Source: Wuchereria bancrofti (Eukaryota > Nematoda > Chromadorea > Rhabditida > Onchocercidae). Taken from it: a stretch of DNA of 64,000 nt. Made by a program: the position numbers and the translations under genes. Numbering within the stretch: the stretch's first letter is position 1; each line of letters starts with the position of its first letter. This document shows, in pieces, positions 1 to 18,300 of the stretch. The stretch spans positions 3,890,399-3,954,398 of the forward strand of contig SSBO01000001.1 in the NCBI GenBank assembly GCA_005281725.1, given 5' to 3'. The notes below the pieces were generated by a model. It had not been told where the DNA came from and did no database searches. It was given only the letters and a program-made list of their open reading frames with translations.

Positions 1-5105
<5,105 letters not shown>

Positions 5106-6460
5106 ATTCACGTTGTTCACGTTGTTATGTTCGTATTTTTCTTCTAATTGACAGTTGTGCCATTTGTGTTTCTTAGGTGAATTTGAAATTACCGAAGGAA
5201 AATAGAATTTCCGGGAAAAAGATATCAATGCTTGAGAGATTTTTTTCATTTATTTCTGGAATTTGCTGTATTCAGTACTCTTTTGGGCATCAGAAGTATC
5301 TAGCTGTTTGATTATTAAGTGAATGAGCTTGCGCAATGTTAATGTTTCTTCTTTGTTTTGTATGACTGAAAAGATCAATTTTCCTCATATAATTCAGAAA
5401 CATCCTGGTTCAGTTTTGTTGAAGAAAGCAGTGATGTCACATTAATTACTGTTACACAGGAAATGGATTTACGGAATATGTAATGTAATTTACTGAAGAA
5501 AATGACAAGAGTTTTGACGGAATGTGAGAGACCTGATTCTTTTCTTTCTTTCCGAAGGTTTAATAACGTCTTTTCTGCATATCCAAGTAAATAAGCATAT
5601 TAAATATTGTGAAGTGCTTTTTGTTAAGTTTTTATATTCAATGCTGTGAACTGAATAAATGTTTGGGAGAGGCTGTGTTTTCGCGACACATTTACCATGG
5701 AGGTGGATGACTGTAAATGGGTTGACCCAAATGATATATTGGTCCCTATAATTTTACAACAAATTCATTATGTCATCCGTTACCTCTTCACTATGGCGGC
5801 CGCTATTGCTACTACTACCAGTTATCTTTAAATCTAACAGTACACAGCAACTTTCTTTCGGTTTGTTTTTTGTTTTATATAAATTCTCTGGGTTAGATGG
5901 GTAGTGAGTGTGTCATCATATTCTTAGGACTGCGTGGTTTTCCTGCATCGATGCATGAAAGGGATAACGATATCAGAAAATGGGAGAGTGCTGAGTATTT
6001 GTGGTTGATCATTCGTGTTTTAGCTTGATCAAGCGGAGTGATCTGGCCGTAATCATTGTTGCTAAAGTTTCTAGCCCATTAAGTCAGGTGGTTCAGTCAG
6101 TCAGTTGAAACTACTAGTAACAGATAGTTTTGTTAATTTTGGTGTTCTTGTGCTCCTAGAATAAACTTCTATTTTAGGAACTTTGGGAAATAAATTAATT
6201 ATAGAGGGTAATAGCACAAAAAACTGAAAGTTGTTACCTTCGGCAACTATCTTGCTTCCGTTGTCATCAGAAATACTTGCTTGATGAAAATCTCAAGCAA
6301 TATTTGTCTTTCATCATTTACTGCGGTGCAACGCTTTATTTCGTGTTAAGAATAGACAAGTTTCACTTCCCGAAGGTTTTCTTTCTCCATAATCAGATAC
6401 CTATTAATATTCAGCGTTGTTTTTAATTTGGAGTAAATTAATGCTGAAGATTGGTTTCAG
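5106..6460. other. Intergenic region after rpb-2
   Basis: The rpb-2 3' UTR should occupy the first part; an AATAAA signal lies at 5654-5659. Two short plus-strand ORFs (5697 onward, 44 codons; 5897-6028, 43 codons) have no recognisable product and no supporting splice context. Upstream exons or the promoter of the next gene may lie here, but I cannot define them. Confidence 0.5.
5654..5659 (+). terminator. Candidate poly(A) signal of rpb-2
   Basis: Canonical AATAAA about 550 bases after the rpb-2 stop codon. It is the first full hexamer I noted on the plus strand in this 3' region. The cleavage site cannot be seen directly. Confidence 0.45.
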
Positions 6461-6999
6461 AAGCGCATGCTGAAAGTCAAAGAGACACCGAAGCAATTAT
6501 TTACCCACGGCTAAAGTCTTGGGCTAGAGATACTGATACAATGAAGCAGAACGCAAAAGCATTCGAATTTGCGAGTGAAGTATGATTTTTTATAACTGTT
6601 ATTCCAGAACATTGACCACATATGCCACATAAATAAATGTAAATGTTGTAAATGCTTACCCAACACTTTCTACGTTTGCGCTTTACACTTATGATATTGT
6701 TTATTTTATAGCTTGCAGAAATAACTAAGTCTTTCATTTACAGTAATGAAAATTATTTGGACAGATAATGTTTATGTACGACAAAATCTTGTCAGGCATT
6801 ATCACTATCAAGTTACTGAGGTTAGAAAATTTATTCCAGCTGGAGAAGAAACCCCGTGGGAATTCAGAAGTAAGTCCATTGCGATCAATATTTGATTCTC
6901 TGAAACCAGCGAAGAAGGTGGAAGTGTATACCGAGCCAAAACAACGTCTGCTCGATCCATTTGTCAAATCGCTTAATGAGTTTGATCGACTTACCAAGA
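6461..6999 (+). CDS. Unidentified nematode gene, upstream three exons (start and 3' join unresolved)
   Basis: Not recognised. Three segments join in one frame: 6461-6574 (after TTTCAG, entering in phase 2), 6744-6869 and 6910 to about 6999. The product includes WARDTDTMKQNAKAFEFA, then DNVYVRQNLVRHYHYQVTEV and AGEETPWEFR, then KKVEVYTEPKQRLLDPF. It is charged, with no signal peptide or membrane segment. The second junction would be a 40-base intron (GTAAGT...CCAG), very short, but it is what keeps the frame open. No start codon is visible in frame upstream of 6461, so at least one earlier exon is missing. The end is uncertain: no phase-0 GT donor lies after the DRLTK codons to meet the next candidate exon at 7224. 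It may be the 5' half of the gene ending at 8577, or a separate gene. Confidence 0.4.
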
Positions 7000-7223
7000 T
7001 ATGTTTTCGTTTTCCTTATTTTTTATGTTTTCATTGTTTTTCAAGCGAAAAATTTAAGTTGAAATAAAGATTTTCGTTTATTTTGTCCAAATTTTTATCA
7101 GTAATCAACACAGCAGAATTTCTGAAAATTTATCATCAATGCAGTCGGAATTAATCATTTGTCCACTTATGCCTTAAATTCATTTATATCAAAACGTGAA
7201 TTCCCACATATGCATTTCTTCAG

Positions 7224-8577
7224 GATTTGCAGCCGCTCGGTCCCATTGCAACCATCAGTGCGGCTGTTTCACCGAAAAATTTTATGCTTACAAGCCTTGC
7301 ACTTTTTTCAAAACCTACAACACCCCAGAGCATAACCCTTATCAATTCTTCAGCCAAAAATGCAACTCTTATCCAGCAAACAAAGGTTGTAAATTATCTT
7401 TCCAAAAGATCAAGAAACCAATCTATTTAATACATTATTTCTGAAGCTTCTGCTAAGACTTACTGATTTGAAAACAATTTAGCTCGATAACCTAATCACT
7501 CTAAATCCATAATTTTGTTACTGCTGCTACTGCTGGTGATACTTGACCATTATGCCCTGAAACCAAATTTAAATTCTCAAATACCGCAAATGCGCATACA
7601 AAACTTACTTCTTTACTGATCCATTTCATAATCCATTAATTTTGAAAAATGTAACCAAAATCCGGGATGTATCCACGATAAAAAAACGAAATACAATTTT
7701 TCCTGTTCATTATCCAATCCCTTAAATCACTGTATTATCTCGATAAATTCTTGTAATTTTGTGTTCATTCATTAATGGATTTGTTTAATCAATAACAACT
7801 TTTCCAATTATTCTGTTTATTTTTGTACTAGTATGAGATAAATTCATCCTTCTTCCAGCGTTTTAGCACAAGCATTGTAACATTTTTTTTCTTTATTTGA
7901 CAAAATATTCTAGCTAAGTATTTTTTATTCAGTTGAAAATGATTTATATTGTCTTTTTTCATATTACTACTGAGTAGATATCTGTTCATAGATATCGTTG
8001 TTATAATCCGGTGCAACCTTTAATTTTCTGCATCTTAAGTGATAAGCAAGAAAGGAAACTACGTATTCTTGAGAATTTACTTATTTAAAATAATTTTAGT
8101 CGAAAATAGCAGTGCCATCAATATTGACATTGTTAGAATCGTTTGGTCATAGTCAAAAACATCGTGAGGAAGTCGAAGTTGGTCGTGATCAGACGGCGAA
8201 CGTACTTGGCATGCCCATTGGTCGAAAGAATGGTATTTCATTAGCTCCGTTGAGAGGTTTCCTTTCAAAGCCATTTAATAATAATGCTTAATATATTATA
8301 TAAAATATTATAATAATACATTATAATGCATACAAAAAGATAGCTCGTATCGGATGACCAAAGAATGATATCAGTTAGAAGCTATATTAATCTTCTTATG
8401 CTTTTAGACTATTGAAATTATGAAGATTTCTACTTATCGTTTTATATACTATCTCTTTTCGTAGGTCTTAGCATCGGTAATGAAGATATGTTCGGTCCGA
8501 TTACTATCAACAATAAATACAATATCAACTGGGGATTTTTCAACGATCTCAACAAAGTATTTAATAAAGTCGCGTAA
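7224..8577 (+). CDS. Unidentified nematode protein, last three exons
   Basis: Not recognised. Exons 7224-7385, 8100-8256 and 8465-8577 join in phase (0, then 1) and end at TAA 8575-8577, giving about 143 residues here. The middle exon carries GRDQTANVLGMPIGRKNGIS. The last exon, rich in N, G and aromatic residues, contains GNEDMFGPITINNKYNINWG and ends NKVFNKVA. The closing exons look like real protein: both splice sites are good and the open frame changes exactly at them. The exon at 7224 is less sure, because another frame of the same DNA is also open and cysteine-rich. No start codon is assigned. A poly(A) signal at 8838 fits its 3' end. Function unknown. Confidence 0.5.
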
Positions 8578-9121
8578 TAGGTATTAAATTTCAGTGAATT
8601 TTCCAACTTTTGAGAGAAATTTTTTATGCAAGGTTTCGTTTCTTCATAGTTTAGCTTTAAACCTTTCTTTATCTGCAACTTATAACGTTTTCGATCGACA
8701 TTTCAAAGAATTTTTGATAAATGTAGCATTTTGGTTAGCAACAAGTACAACAATCAAGAATAATCTTAATTTAGCAATAACCACGTTTTATTGTTAGGCG
8801 ACAGGTGTGAACGTGTGATCTAAATTTTTGTATCATTAATAAACTAAAGAGAGTTATGCGAATGCAAAAGAAACGAGATTACACTTAATCATTATTTTTT
8901 TAACAAGTTTTTGAATGAGTTAGAGCCTAGTTTGACACCACTGTCTTACATACAAATTCTCATTTGCTTTGTGAATTGAGTAACGTTTCGTTTTAACTTG
9001 ATGAAGTTCTCACAAATAATATGGAATAAACCTAATACACAAATCAACGATATATTGCTGCTATAGAGATTAGTCAATGCATAAACTTAACAATATATTT
9101 AAAATAATGAAAGTGAAGTGA
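8578..9121. other. Convergent intergenic region
   Basis: Lies between the 3' ends of the plus-strand gene ending at 8577 and the minus-strand kinase ending at 9122, so it should hold both 3' UTRs. A plus-strand AATAAA is at 8838-8843. I see no further gene. Confidence 0.5.
8838..8843 (+). terminator. Candidate poly(A) signal
   Basis: AATAAA 261 bases after the TAA that closes the plus-strand gene at 8577. It is suitably placed for that transcript. Confidence 0.45.
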
Positions 9122-11660
9122 TTATTTATATTCCTGTAGCACTTCCAGATAATCATTTTCCCAATCATATGGATCGTTTAAAGGTCGATTGCCAGCCAAA
9201 TTCTATAAAATTATGGCTGAAATGTTCAAGTTAGTACGAAAATTCATGTTTCTTGAGTTTCATGATACCCTAATTTCGGAATAGATGACAGATGGAACTA
9301 TCGCTTTCATATTTTTATTTTCATTGCTTTGTTTAATTTTAGTTTGGAAGTCGTGCAGTAAATGGCTGAGGCATGTACTTCAAAAGCAAGTCTTTCATTT
9401 TCAGGAAAGTAAATCGCTCAGTCCCAGGATTTCAAAATTTCAAGCACTGCAACCTTCATGGCTGAAATTAAAAATGTGTAGTTAGGTTCGGCATCTACAG
9501 CTAATGTCATTACTGCTCGACCGTATTCACCCAAGCTGGAACCAAAGTTTTCGGATATTTTCACGAAATCATTTTTCACCTAAAATAAAAATAGTTTTCT
9601 AGCCTTTGAAACTCAATAAATATTTTCGATGTGTTTCAAGAGAAAAGTGCCTGGGTTGCTTAGATTTACTGGTACTTAACATTAACATCGATGAATCAGA
9701 AATATGGAATTACCAACTCCATTTTAGCACTTTTCATTTTTTCATCATTTTTCTCATCCTTCCAGGGTAATTCTCCTTTAAGTATTTCTATAAGCGTGAA
9801 AAAAAGTGCGATTAAATCGTCTGATGGTCCTTGCTCTTTCCGATCATGTACACGCATTGACACGTAACGCAATGTTCCACGGAAACCAGCTCGTTTTCTT
9901 CTCTCTATTGGTTTTCCATCCGACTGCCGAAATTTTCTCGCCAAACCGTAATCCACGATAATCAAGCGTCTACTGCTCTGATAAACATATTTCTTAATTG
10001 TAGTATTAATATTAATACAATATTAGTACTATTTTGGTACTTGTTCAGTTCGAGTTATTTACCAATAAAAACTAAAATTACAGTTTTCAAGAAATTGATG
10101 AAAAACAAAATCTTCAAATAATTTAAACCATGCAGGTATGCATAGCATTATGAAATTTTGTAAATTATAAGAGCTAGTGCTTTCAATTTTGAATTTGCAT
10201 TTGTAAAACATTCAGACGAATACAAAAGAACCGGATTTTATTATCAATTGGCCTACTTTTTTGGTCAGACCAAAACACATATTGGCAGGTTTTACATCTC
10301 TATGAATATACCCCATTTTATGTATGTCGCGAAGGGCAGCTATTGCCTGCAATGAGAGAATACAGTAAACTCAATTTGTTGTAGCTACTTTTAATGGAAT
10401 TTGAAGCAAGATCAAAGCAAATAATAGAGATTGATTGATTTGTGATAACGAATACGGAAATTTGATTGTAACTCGTGACTTGTTTGTTTATTTAGTTATT
10501 GACATTCTGAAACTTCACAAACTCATCTGGTGTTTCGGACTGAGGTTATAGAATTTCCCTGCTCAGATTTTGATTCAGAATTTCACTGAACGAAGTATTT
10601 GGTCAGACTGATAATGAAGAAAAAAGGGAGAAATGAAAAAGAAATGAAGGTGGAAGATCAAAAACCCCAAAAGTGACACATTTTCGATATTACCTGTTGC
10701 ATGATTCGTCCTGAGGTAGCTTTTGATAATCGTTGCAAGGGACACTGCTTTCTTAGATCCGTGACATTCGTTGACAATAATTGCATTACAATATAATTTA
10801 GGCCACGTTCCGTTCCGGAACCCCACATCAGAGGTGCATGAGGATGGCCTTGCAGACGTAACATTATCTGATAAATCAGTTATCTTAAATTCCAAAATTT
10901 CATTTTAAAAGAATGTAGGGCGCAGTAAATAATTCGATTGCAGTGCACTAATTTTCTATCTGAGAAGTAATTGCTAAATGCAATGTTCAAGTCCGGGAAG
11001 TGACAAAATCCGATTACTTTCTGCTCCAGGATCATTCGTCTAGATATTTTTCCCTTCCTTATCACAGGTTCTATTTTAACAGCTACTGATTCACCATTCA
11101 TTTTCAAATCTATTGCATAATATATTTCTCCATATCCTCCACTACCAATTAATCCCTAGAAAAAATAATATCATTTATTTCCTTTGCTCAGATTTTTTCG
11201 ACTCTACGGTGTAAATCTAGATTTTACTGAACTTAGGAAAAATTCTGCAGATAAAAATAAGCATTTTAGAGTTGAATAAATATTAAAAGCAGAAATGTAA
11301 GTTTGAACTTTTTTCAGGAACCAATTACGAAACGCATCGTTTATTACTTTGATAAGCCATCGATCTCGTATTTTCTCACCAAATTTTACCAAAGTATCGT
11401 CAACATCTAATTGTATTGTTGGTGTGAGGCGTCCTACTTTAGTAAATTTTCTGCAATGAATTGCTGTTTTTTTTTTTCAGTTATTGCATGCTGTCATCCA
11501 AATTACAAAACAAACTTCAGGTGGCAACCCAAGCAAATAGTTTGTTATATCTCGAAAAGGTCACAAACTTTGGGAGAACGATATTCTGCACACTAGTCAA
11601 ACTTGGCCCAGCTGTTGGTGGTAAATCAGTAAATGTATTGTCGCCAGGTGATGATTCCAT
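9122..11660 (-). CDS. CK1-superfamily, tau-tubulin-kinase-like protein kinase
   Basis: Serine/threonine protein kinase of the large nematode CK1/TTBK-like group; substrate unknown. Eight exons on the minus strand: 11660-11569, 11450-11348, 11155-11018, 10867-10694, 10346-10257, 9977-9714, 9579-9454, 9202-9122. All phases agree and give 355 residues from ATG 11660-11658 to TAA 9124-9122. Seen: glycine loop GSGGYG (residues 69-74), VAVK lysine 92, NYIVMQL hinge strand, catalytic HRDVKPAN (184-191), DYG in place of DFG (208-210), GFRGTLRYVS activation segment, SDDL (251-254), and a short tail with PYDWEND. The catalytic Lys and both Asp are present, so it should be active. The N-terminal 65 residues before the glycine loop match nothing I know. 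Several worm members of this group are germline or sperm expressed (family knowledge), but nothing here shows that. Confidence 0.93.
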
Positions 11661-12300
11661 TTGCTGGTATCAAAATAGACTTTACGTGGCAACCGCTTTT
11701 TAATCTTGCAATTTAGAAAATAAAGAAACTAATCAGAGGAAATCATTTGCAAAAGTATTTCTTAAGTGCATTAACATTTCCATTGAATATTTAAAGTATT
11801 TGCAAAAAATGAATAAAATTAAGTGATGAGCAACAGGGTAATTAATCATATAAAAGCAAATATTCGCTTGTAAAGATATGATAAAATGTATTTGTCATTC
11901 TCACTTAGCCAATTCTGTTCAATTTCTTTCATAATTTTCTTATGTTTTGTTTATGTCTCCTTGAATAATATAAAAAGCAAATTTCTACCAGCAACCGAAC
12001 TATGAGGGAATTTAAATAATGATTGTACTGTTAGTGCCGTACATACTTTCAGGAGACTGATTCTCTATTAGATCCAAATTGCGCAACGATCAGTGCATTT
12101 CTGTATTTTCTTTTCAAATGCATGTATGCCTTTTTTCCATTTTTGGGACTATTTCTTTATAGTTCAAATCTTTTCGTGAATTCGACTCATATTCTCACCT
12201 TTGTATTATTTCAATTTCAGGCAGTAATAATCTCATGACTTAATTATTTGAAGTTGCAATATCAAAATATAGTATACATTTTTTTCATATTCATTTCACG

Positions 12301-12343
12301 CTTCTTCATCCTTTCACTTTTTTTTTCTTCTTCATCCTTTCAC
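12301..12343. repeat. Short direct repeat of 17 bases, period 26
   Basis: CTTCTTCATCCTTTCAC occurs twice, separated by a run of nine T. Pyrimidine-rich spacer, no clear function. Confidence 0.7.
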
Positions 12344-15300
12344 GTTTTTAGTGAAAAAGTTTGATGATCTAATTAATAATTAATATATATATTACATATA
12401 TATTACATTGAAAATTTGATATATAATGATTTGAAAGAGATCATAAATAAGCATAAAAAATAGGCCGTTTGAGAGTAAACTGAAGATCGGAAGCATTTCA
12501 GATAAATAAATAATTGAAATTAGAGCAACAATTCTTGGATTAATTTAAATTGTCCCGCATTATTTTTTGCAATAGTTCAATCCAGAAAAAACCCTTGCTT
12601 GAAATCCATATACCGGTTTCGTCGGAGATATTGAAATCCATCTACATCAGGGAAATAAATTTTCAAGTAACTAAAGAAACACGCATGAAATAACTTGATC
12701 CATCTATTTTAACGAAGCAGAGCATACGAGAAGAAAAAACAAATTAATATGAATAAATATGATGCATCTGTATAGTGCATTTCTCGTTAAGTTTAGAATA
12801 CGCTTCTGTTGAAGTGATATTTTAGAAATTTACTTTAAAAAAGTCATCCCGAAATTTTCCTGTGATTAGAAACATATCAATCAGTTCAGCCCATAAAAAT
12901 TAGTCAGTTAAGATGTAAAGACTTTTGAATAAATGTATAAATCCAAAAAATTTGTCGTTATTACCATGCTTTTTATTGCTTTCATTTATTTGCAAAAAAA
13001 GAGGAAGAGAAAGAGAATAGGAATGTGACTGATAGCTGTTGGAATCCATCAATTGGTTTAATTTTCGGAGAAGGAACAAAGGTGCAAATGAGGATTTAAA
13101 GTAATCATCTGTATAGAAGGGATATTGTATGAAATTACTGATGAAAGATAGTGCTATGCCGCAATTTAAGGCTTCTTACGAGGACATTGAAGAATGTATG
13201 GAAGCATTGAGGAAGCTAAACTGTCTTTACTGCTTACTGTTAAATACTTTCTCAAGATAGCTTAGCTAACGTGCTTTACCTAGCTTGTGATAGTAGTTAT
13301 GGGACAGATTATATCAAGTATTTCTCAATGAGGACTGGAGTATAGAACTTTATATTAAAGACATGTCTCGTGGTAAAATAATACATTATATTGAATAATG
13401 AAGTCATTCAACCAAACCATTTCTCAAAACATTTAAAAAATTTTTATTTTAAAATAGAATAAGATGAAAGCTTAGGTTAAAGAGCAAGATGAAAATCTAG
13501 TTCAAGTAAAGTCACTTTTAACACTTTTAATTAAGGCCTAATGGAAATGAAATGGGCTCTGATTTTAAGAACAGAAATGGCTTCCTTGCTTCACGTTAAT
13601 TTCAATGAATAACGTGAATCAGAAATTTTCGAAATTCATTTAAAGCATCGAAGCTAATGAATTTAAGAAAAAATACATTAAATCAAATTGAACAAATTGG
13701 ATATGCCAATCAAGTTTGATCTGATTATTGAGCTTAAAATTTAATTTGTTACACCGACTATGCGAGAGAAAAAATAGATATGCGAGAGAAAATGAAAAAT
13801 TATTAATGATAATGTTTCCAATGAAATGAACAATTTTAAAATTATTTGTCTGTTTTAATGAGAATAAACAAAGCTGACGTTTGCTCAAAAATTATTACAG
13901 TAATTTATTGACTTTCTCTTATTACAAATTCATTAAAAAAAAGTCGAAATGAATGGCAGAGGAGGTAAATTGCTCACAGGCAGCTCATTTGTTTAAATTG
14001 TAGAAAAAAGTGAAGCTGCAAAAAAGAAGCGTTGTCCGATAATGACATAAGGGACCTCGCAGTCCACCAACAGCTTTTCAATAAACAATTTTTTGTAAGC
14101 TCAATTTACAGTTATATAAATTTCTCCTGACTTATTCTAACAATATATCTAATAATATATAAGTCCTAATTGTGTATAACAGCTTTCAGAATATTCACAT
14201 CACTTAAGACTTATCTTTCGTGCCATTACTGTGTTTTATTTTATTTCCCTTTCTTCTTTTACTCTTTTGTTCAATATCACAGAGATCACTTTATTTACAA
14301 GAATAATTCCTGAATAAGTTGTAGCTTCACTAAGCTATCAAAAAGGACTTGGCATCTGAAATGGTTCATGAAATAGTAATGGATATCAGTGGAGAAATTT
14401 CTCAGCAAGGAGAAAAACTTTGTCCCCAAATATTACAATTTTATAACAAATGTCGCTTGTAGAGTTTAAATGAATTTTAGGAAATAATTGTTTAATATTT
14501 GAATATTGAGTAATAATTATGTTTAAAGCTAAACTTACTAATGAATTCATAAAATCTAATAAATCATTTTCCCAGTTTTTTGTGTTGAAAATACACTCAC
14601 TCATACTCGTACCATATGAACTTTTTTCCCATTGCTATCAAAATTCGCTATTTCAAAGTAAATCGTTACATTTAAAGTAATTTTTGCTGTACCTTACATT
14701 CGTTCTATTAAAAATAATAAGTCGTTATGCCATTTATGGTTATAGTATCTAGCTATAACACAGTTTGTCTTAACAGTTGGATTTTTTAAACTTTTATTCT
14801 TGTATTTGTTCAAAAAAAAAAAATGCCAAACAAGGAATTGCTGTAAAAATTTGTAGACTGAATCCTTTAAAAAGAAAATATTTGCCAGGATTTTTTCTTT
14901 TTTGATAAATTACTGATAGTTTATCAACACTTTCGAAAATGAAATGATATTCGGCAAGAAACAAAAACTAACTGCAAATGAAAGCACGAATTTCAGCATA
15001 CGCTAGTTATTGATTTTGGTTAGTGAAATGAATGGATTTTTTCTTTTCAGTTTCATTAGCTAAATTGTTTTTACTTAGCTATTTTTATTTTCTCCGTTAA
15101 TTCTCACTGAATTTTTGGACGTAAAAATTTTCAATTTTAAATATTTCAGCGTCTTAGATTTTGTCTTCTCATCACATTTTCATTATAGCCTTGTAGCGCT
15201 ATTAAGATAGATTTTGTTGTTCATCTGATGTGTAAACTGTTTTTTTTATTGTATATTTATCAATGAAAGTGAGTGCAACATTTGTTAATTGTATTCTTTC

Positions 15301-18300
15301 CTCTGATAATGATAGCAGTCATCATACTGATGTAATGGAATTCTACTAGAAATTTGGATCTGTTTGAAACAATTCTAACTTCTTTTGTTTTTGCTTTAAC
15401 GTGAATAATTTCTATAAGACATCCCTCATTTCTTAAATATAAAATTAAATTGTCAAATTTTTAAAGTAAAGTTTTGATTTTGCCAGTGAATCACTCTACC
15501 CCACATAATTATTTTCCATTAAGTCACATTTTCAATGAACAATTTTAGATAAGATGAGAAAGGCTTAGTGAGACAACAAAACTGTTCATTAGAATTTAGC
15601 GTATCACTGCAAGCATATTACAAATTGTTTATATATGGACAAAAGAAGCGATGAGTAGAAAAAATATACGGAAAAAGAAATTATATATTATTCGTAAATG
15701 ATGCTTCCGTTTATGAAAGGCTATTTCCCCATAATTAGTTCCCACTACTTTAAATTGCTTCCTGATGTTCGTTCAGAAATCGTCTGAAAAGGATGGGATC
15801 CATCTCCGATAATTCATTTCCACTTTTCTCTTTTAATTTCTACTAATATTCTGATTTTAATTCTTGCAATAAACCCAAGTAATTGAGCTATCACCCTAGA
15901 TTCTGCCCATTTCAATCCACACTGAAAGAAACAGCGCTTTAAGTAATGTTTAATCCGTTTTGGTGATACGATTGGGAAGGCTTACGTCAGAATTCGTGCA
16001 AGATTTATGACAGCAATGTCAATTTTGTCTCATATTTATCTTTACATGGTAATGATATGGATCTCTTCTTTCATCAGTGAGTGATTATTGGTAAATCTAA
16101 ATCAATCAGTCATTTCAAGTGTGAAATATCTGATATTACTGATATCACTTCCCCTCATCATTATTACCACTCTGTTGCATTCCCGATTAAGAAAGGAGGC
16201 TTATCTGCATATAAAAACATTTGTTCCAATGCTCTCATGCCAACTTTTCTGTTCCCTTTCTGTCTCGGACTGGTTCGATACTGGACTATGTTTCTTTTCA
16301 AAGGGCGGTTGCAATCGAAATCTTCTCTTGGCTTCTCAATGGATCCATTCTACTGCTCACCGCACCCAAAATTTTTCTCAAAAATTCTGTAGCAAATTTA
16401 GTTTACCTCGTCTTTTTTGCTTTCTTTCATATCGGTCAAGGCATACATCAAAAATTATTTGAAAAACAAGCTTTCACCTTTACCTAATAGGTATTTGTCT
16501 AATAAATTCACCTAACTAGTCTAACAAATCTTCTTATTCTTTAATTCTATAATATTATTCTTTGCGGTAACTTTTTTTTCAACATTTGGCAGAATTCTGT
16601 TTCAAGAAAATTTTTGTATTTGAGTTTGTTGTGCATTTTGTTTACATTTAACTTCCAAACAGCCTTATTTATCCATTTTTTGTCTTTGATCCAATTGTAC
16701 AAAAAGTATACATTTTAAAAACTTTGGTGAAGTTTTCAAATTTATTGCTAATTTTTATTATTTTTATTTTGCTAGCATTCTGTCGTCACAATCTTACAGT
16801 TGAGTAAATGCGATTTTCTTCTTCTTTTGGTTATTCCCGTAGAGCATGAATGGCTGTTTTTTCAAATCCTATCAGTGACAGAATTATTGAAGGGATAATT
16901 CGATGATTAAAATGATCAGTCTATTCCAGAAAATCGACGTAAAGTCTTTCTTATATTTAATAATTTGAACAGTTAATCAGGCAACTATTTTTATAAGCAA
17001 GCATTGAAACGTAGAACTGTTGGCAATATGCGTTATATATTGACGAATTGCGGTGGCAGTAACACTGGTAATCACCAATAGAACATTGTTCAGCGAACAT
17101 TTATATTCCACATAAAAGATACCTGAAGGTTCCTAGTACCTGAAGTTATTTGACAATTTTAAGGATCAGTTGATCTCCATATACTATGTATTTTCCAGAA
17201 GTTCAACTTAAAAGTTGTGAAAATCTTTGGTGGCATCAATAATTACATAAAGTTAAAGGAGGTGAAAACTAATCAATAATTTATCTCAATATGAAGCATT
17301 TGAAAATTATAGGTAATTCATGCATGAGGTAAGGTATAAGATGATTATGGCATTGCTCAACAATTATCATGATATTATCATATTCCATAAGCTTTCTGTG
17401 CGGAATATTTCCTCTGAGCAATATAGAAAATCTGACAAATGATTGAAGGAAGATGCGCAGATAGTAAAGAAGAAAAAGTAAATATGAGAAATATTTTATC
17501 TTTTCAGTCTTTTCGTTCATTACATTTGTTTTAGTGACTTTAAAAGTAGGACGAAAAAAGGTACCATTTTATGACATGGAATGGAATAACTAACACTAAC
17601 AGTCTTAAAAGATCCATTCAAGCATCAACATTACTTGCAGTGTCAATTACATTATCGTCCAGACAACATCAATCTCCGCTTTATTTTGCCCTCCTCATTA
17701 TAAAGCGCAAATAGTACTGTTTCGATTAATATTTCATTCGTTCTCCAAAATTGATAATTGTCAATAAATGAATCTACTGACTAATAACAAAAGCATGAAA
17801 CAAAATTCTGTTTGACTTATGTCTCCACGGAATTTAATGACTATCGATTCATTTGTACTTTTTTAGAATCTGGTCAGTGTTGTAAATTGGAAGTTTATTC
17901 TTATTTGACATTTTCAGAGACGAAAGGTAATTTCGTATATTCTTTCATTCGTTACTACCAGTGTTTACATTTGCAGCTGTTTGTAGCATTGTTGTTTCAG
18001 GTGTGAGGACGTTCATTTTCAAATTTATTGTTTGCAGTATGTTGGATATTTGTAAGGTTGAAAGGTGACTAACCAGAAACATTCTATAATAAGTAGGAAG
18101 ATTTTGCATAAAGAGAAACCAATTTATTGCTATCCGTTAACGGAGCTCTTGTCACTATTTACAGTGGTTGGATTGTGACCAAAAACCATTCAGAAGCAGA
18201 TCTAATTTCCTTCTTTTATGAAGACTGCAAAATAACTGCTTTATCATGGTTGGCATTTCAAAGTATTTCATAATTTACAAAAATGTCGCTATTTTTGCGA

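Noticed and set aside
5697..6028. Two short ORFs with ATG (44 and 43 codons) after rpb-2
   Set aside because: Too short, no domain, no in-phase link to the exons at 6461; may simply be 3' UTR or spacer.
16081..16487. Three overlapping plus-strand open frames up to 124 codons
   Set aside because: All three frames are open over the same pyrimidine-rich DNA, peptides show no motif and no splice context supports an exon.
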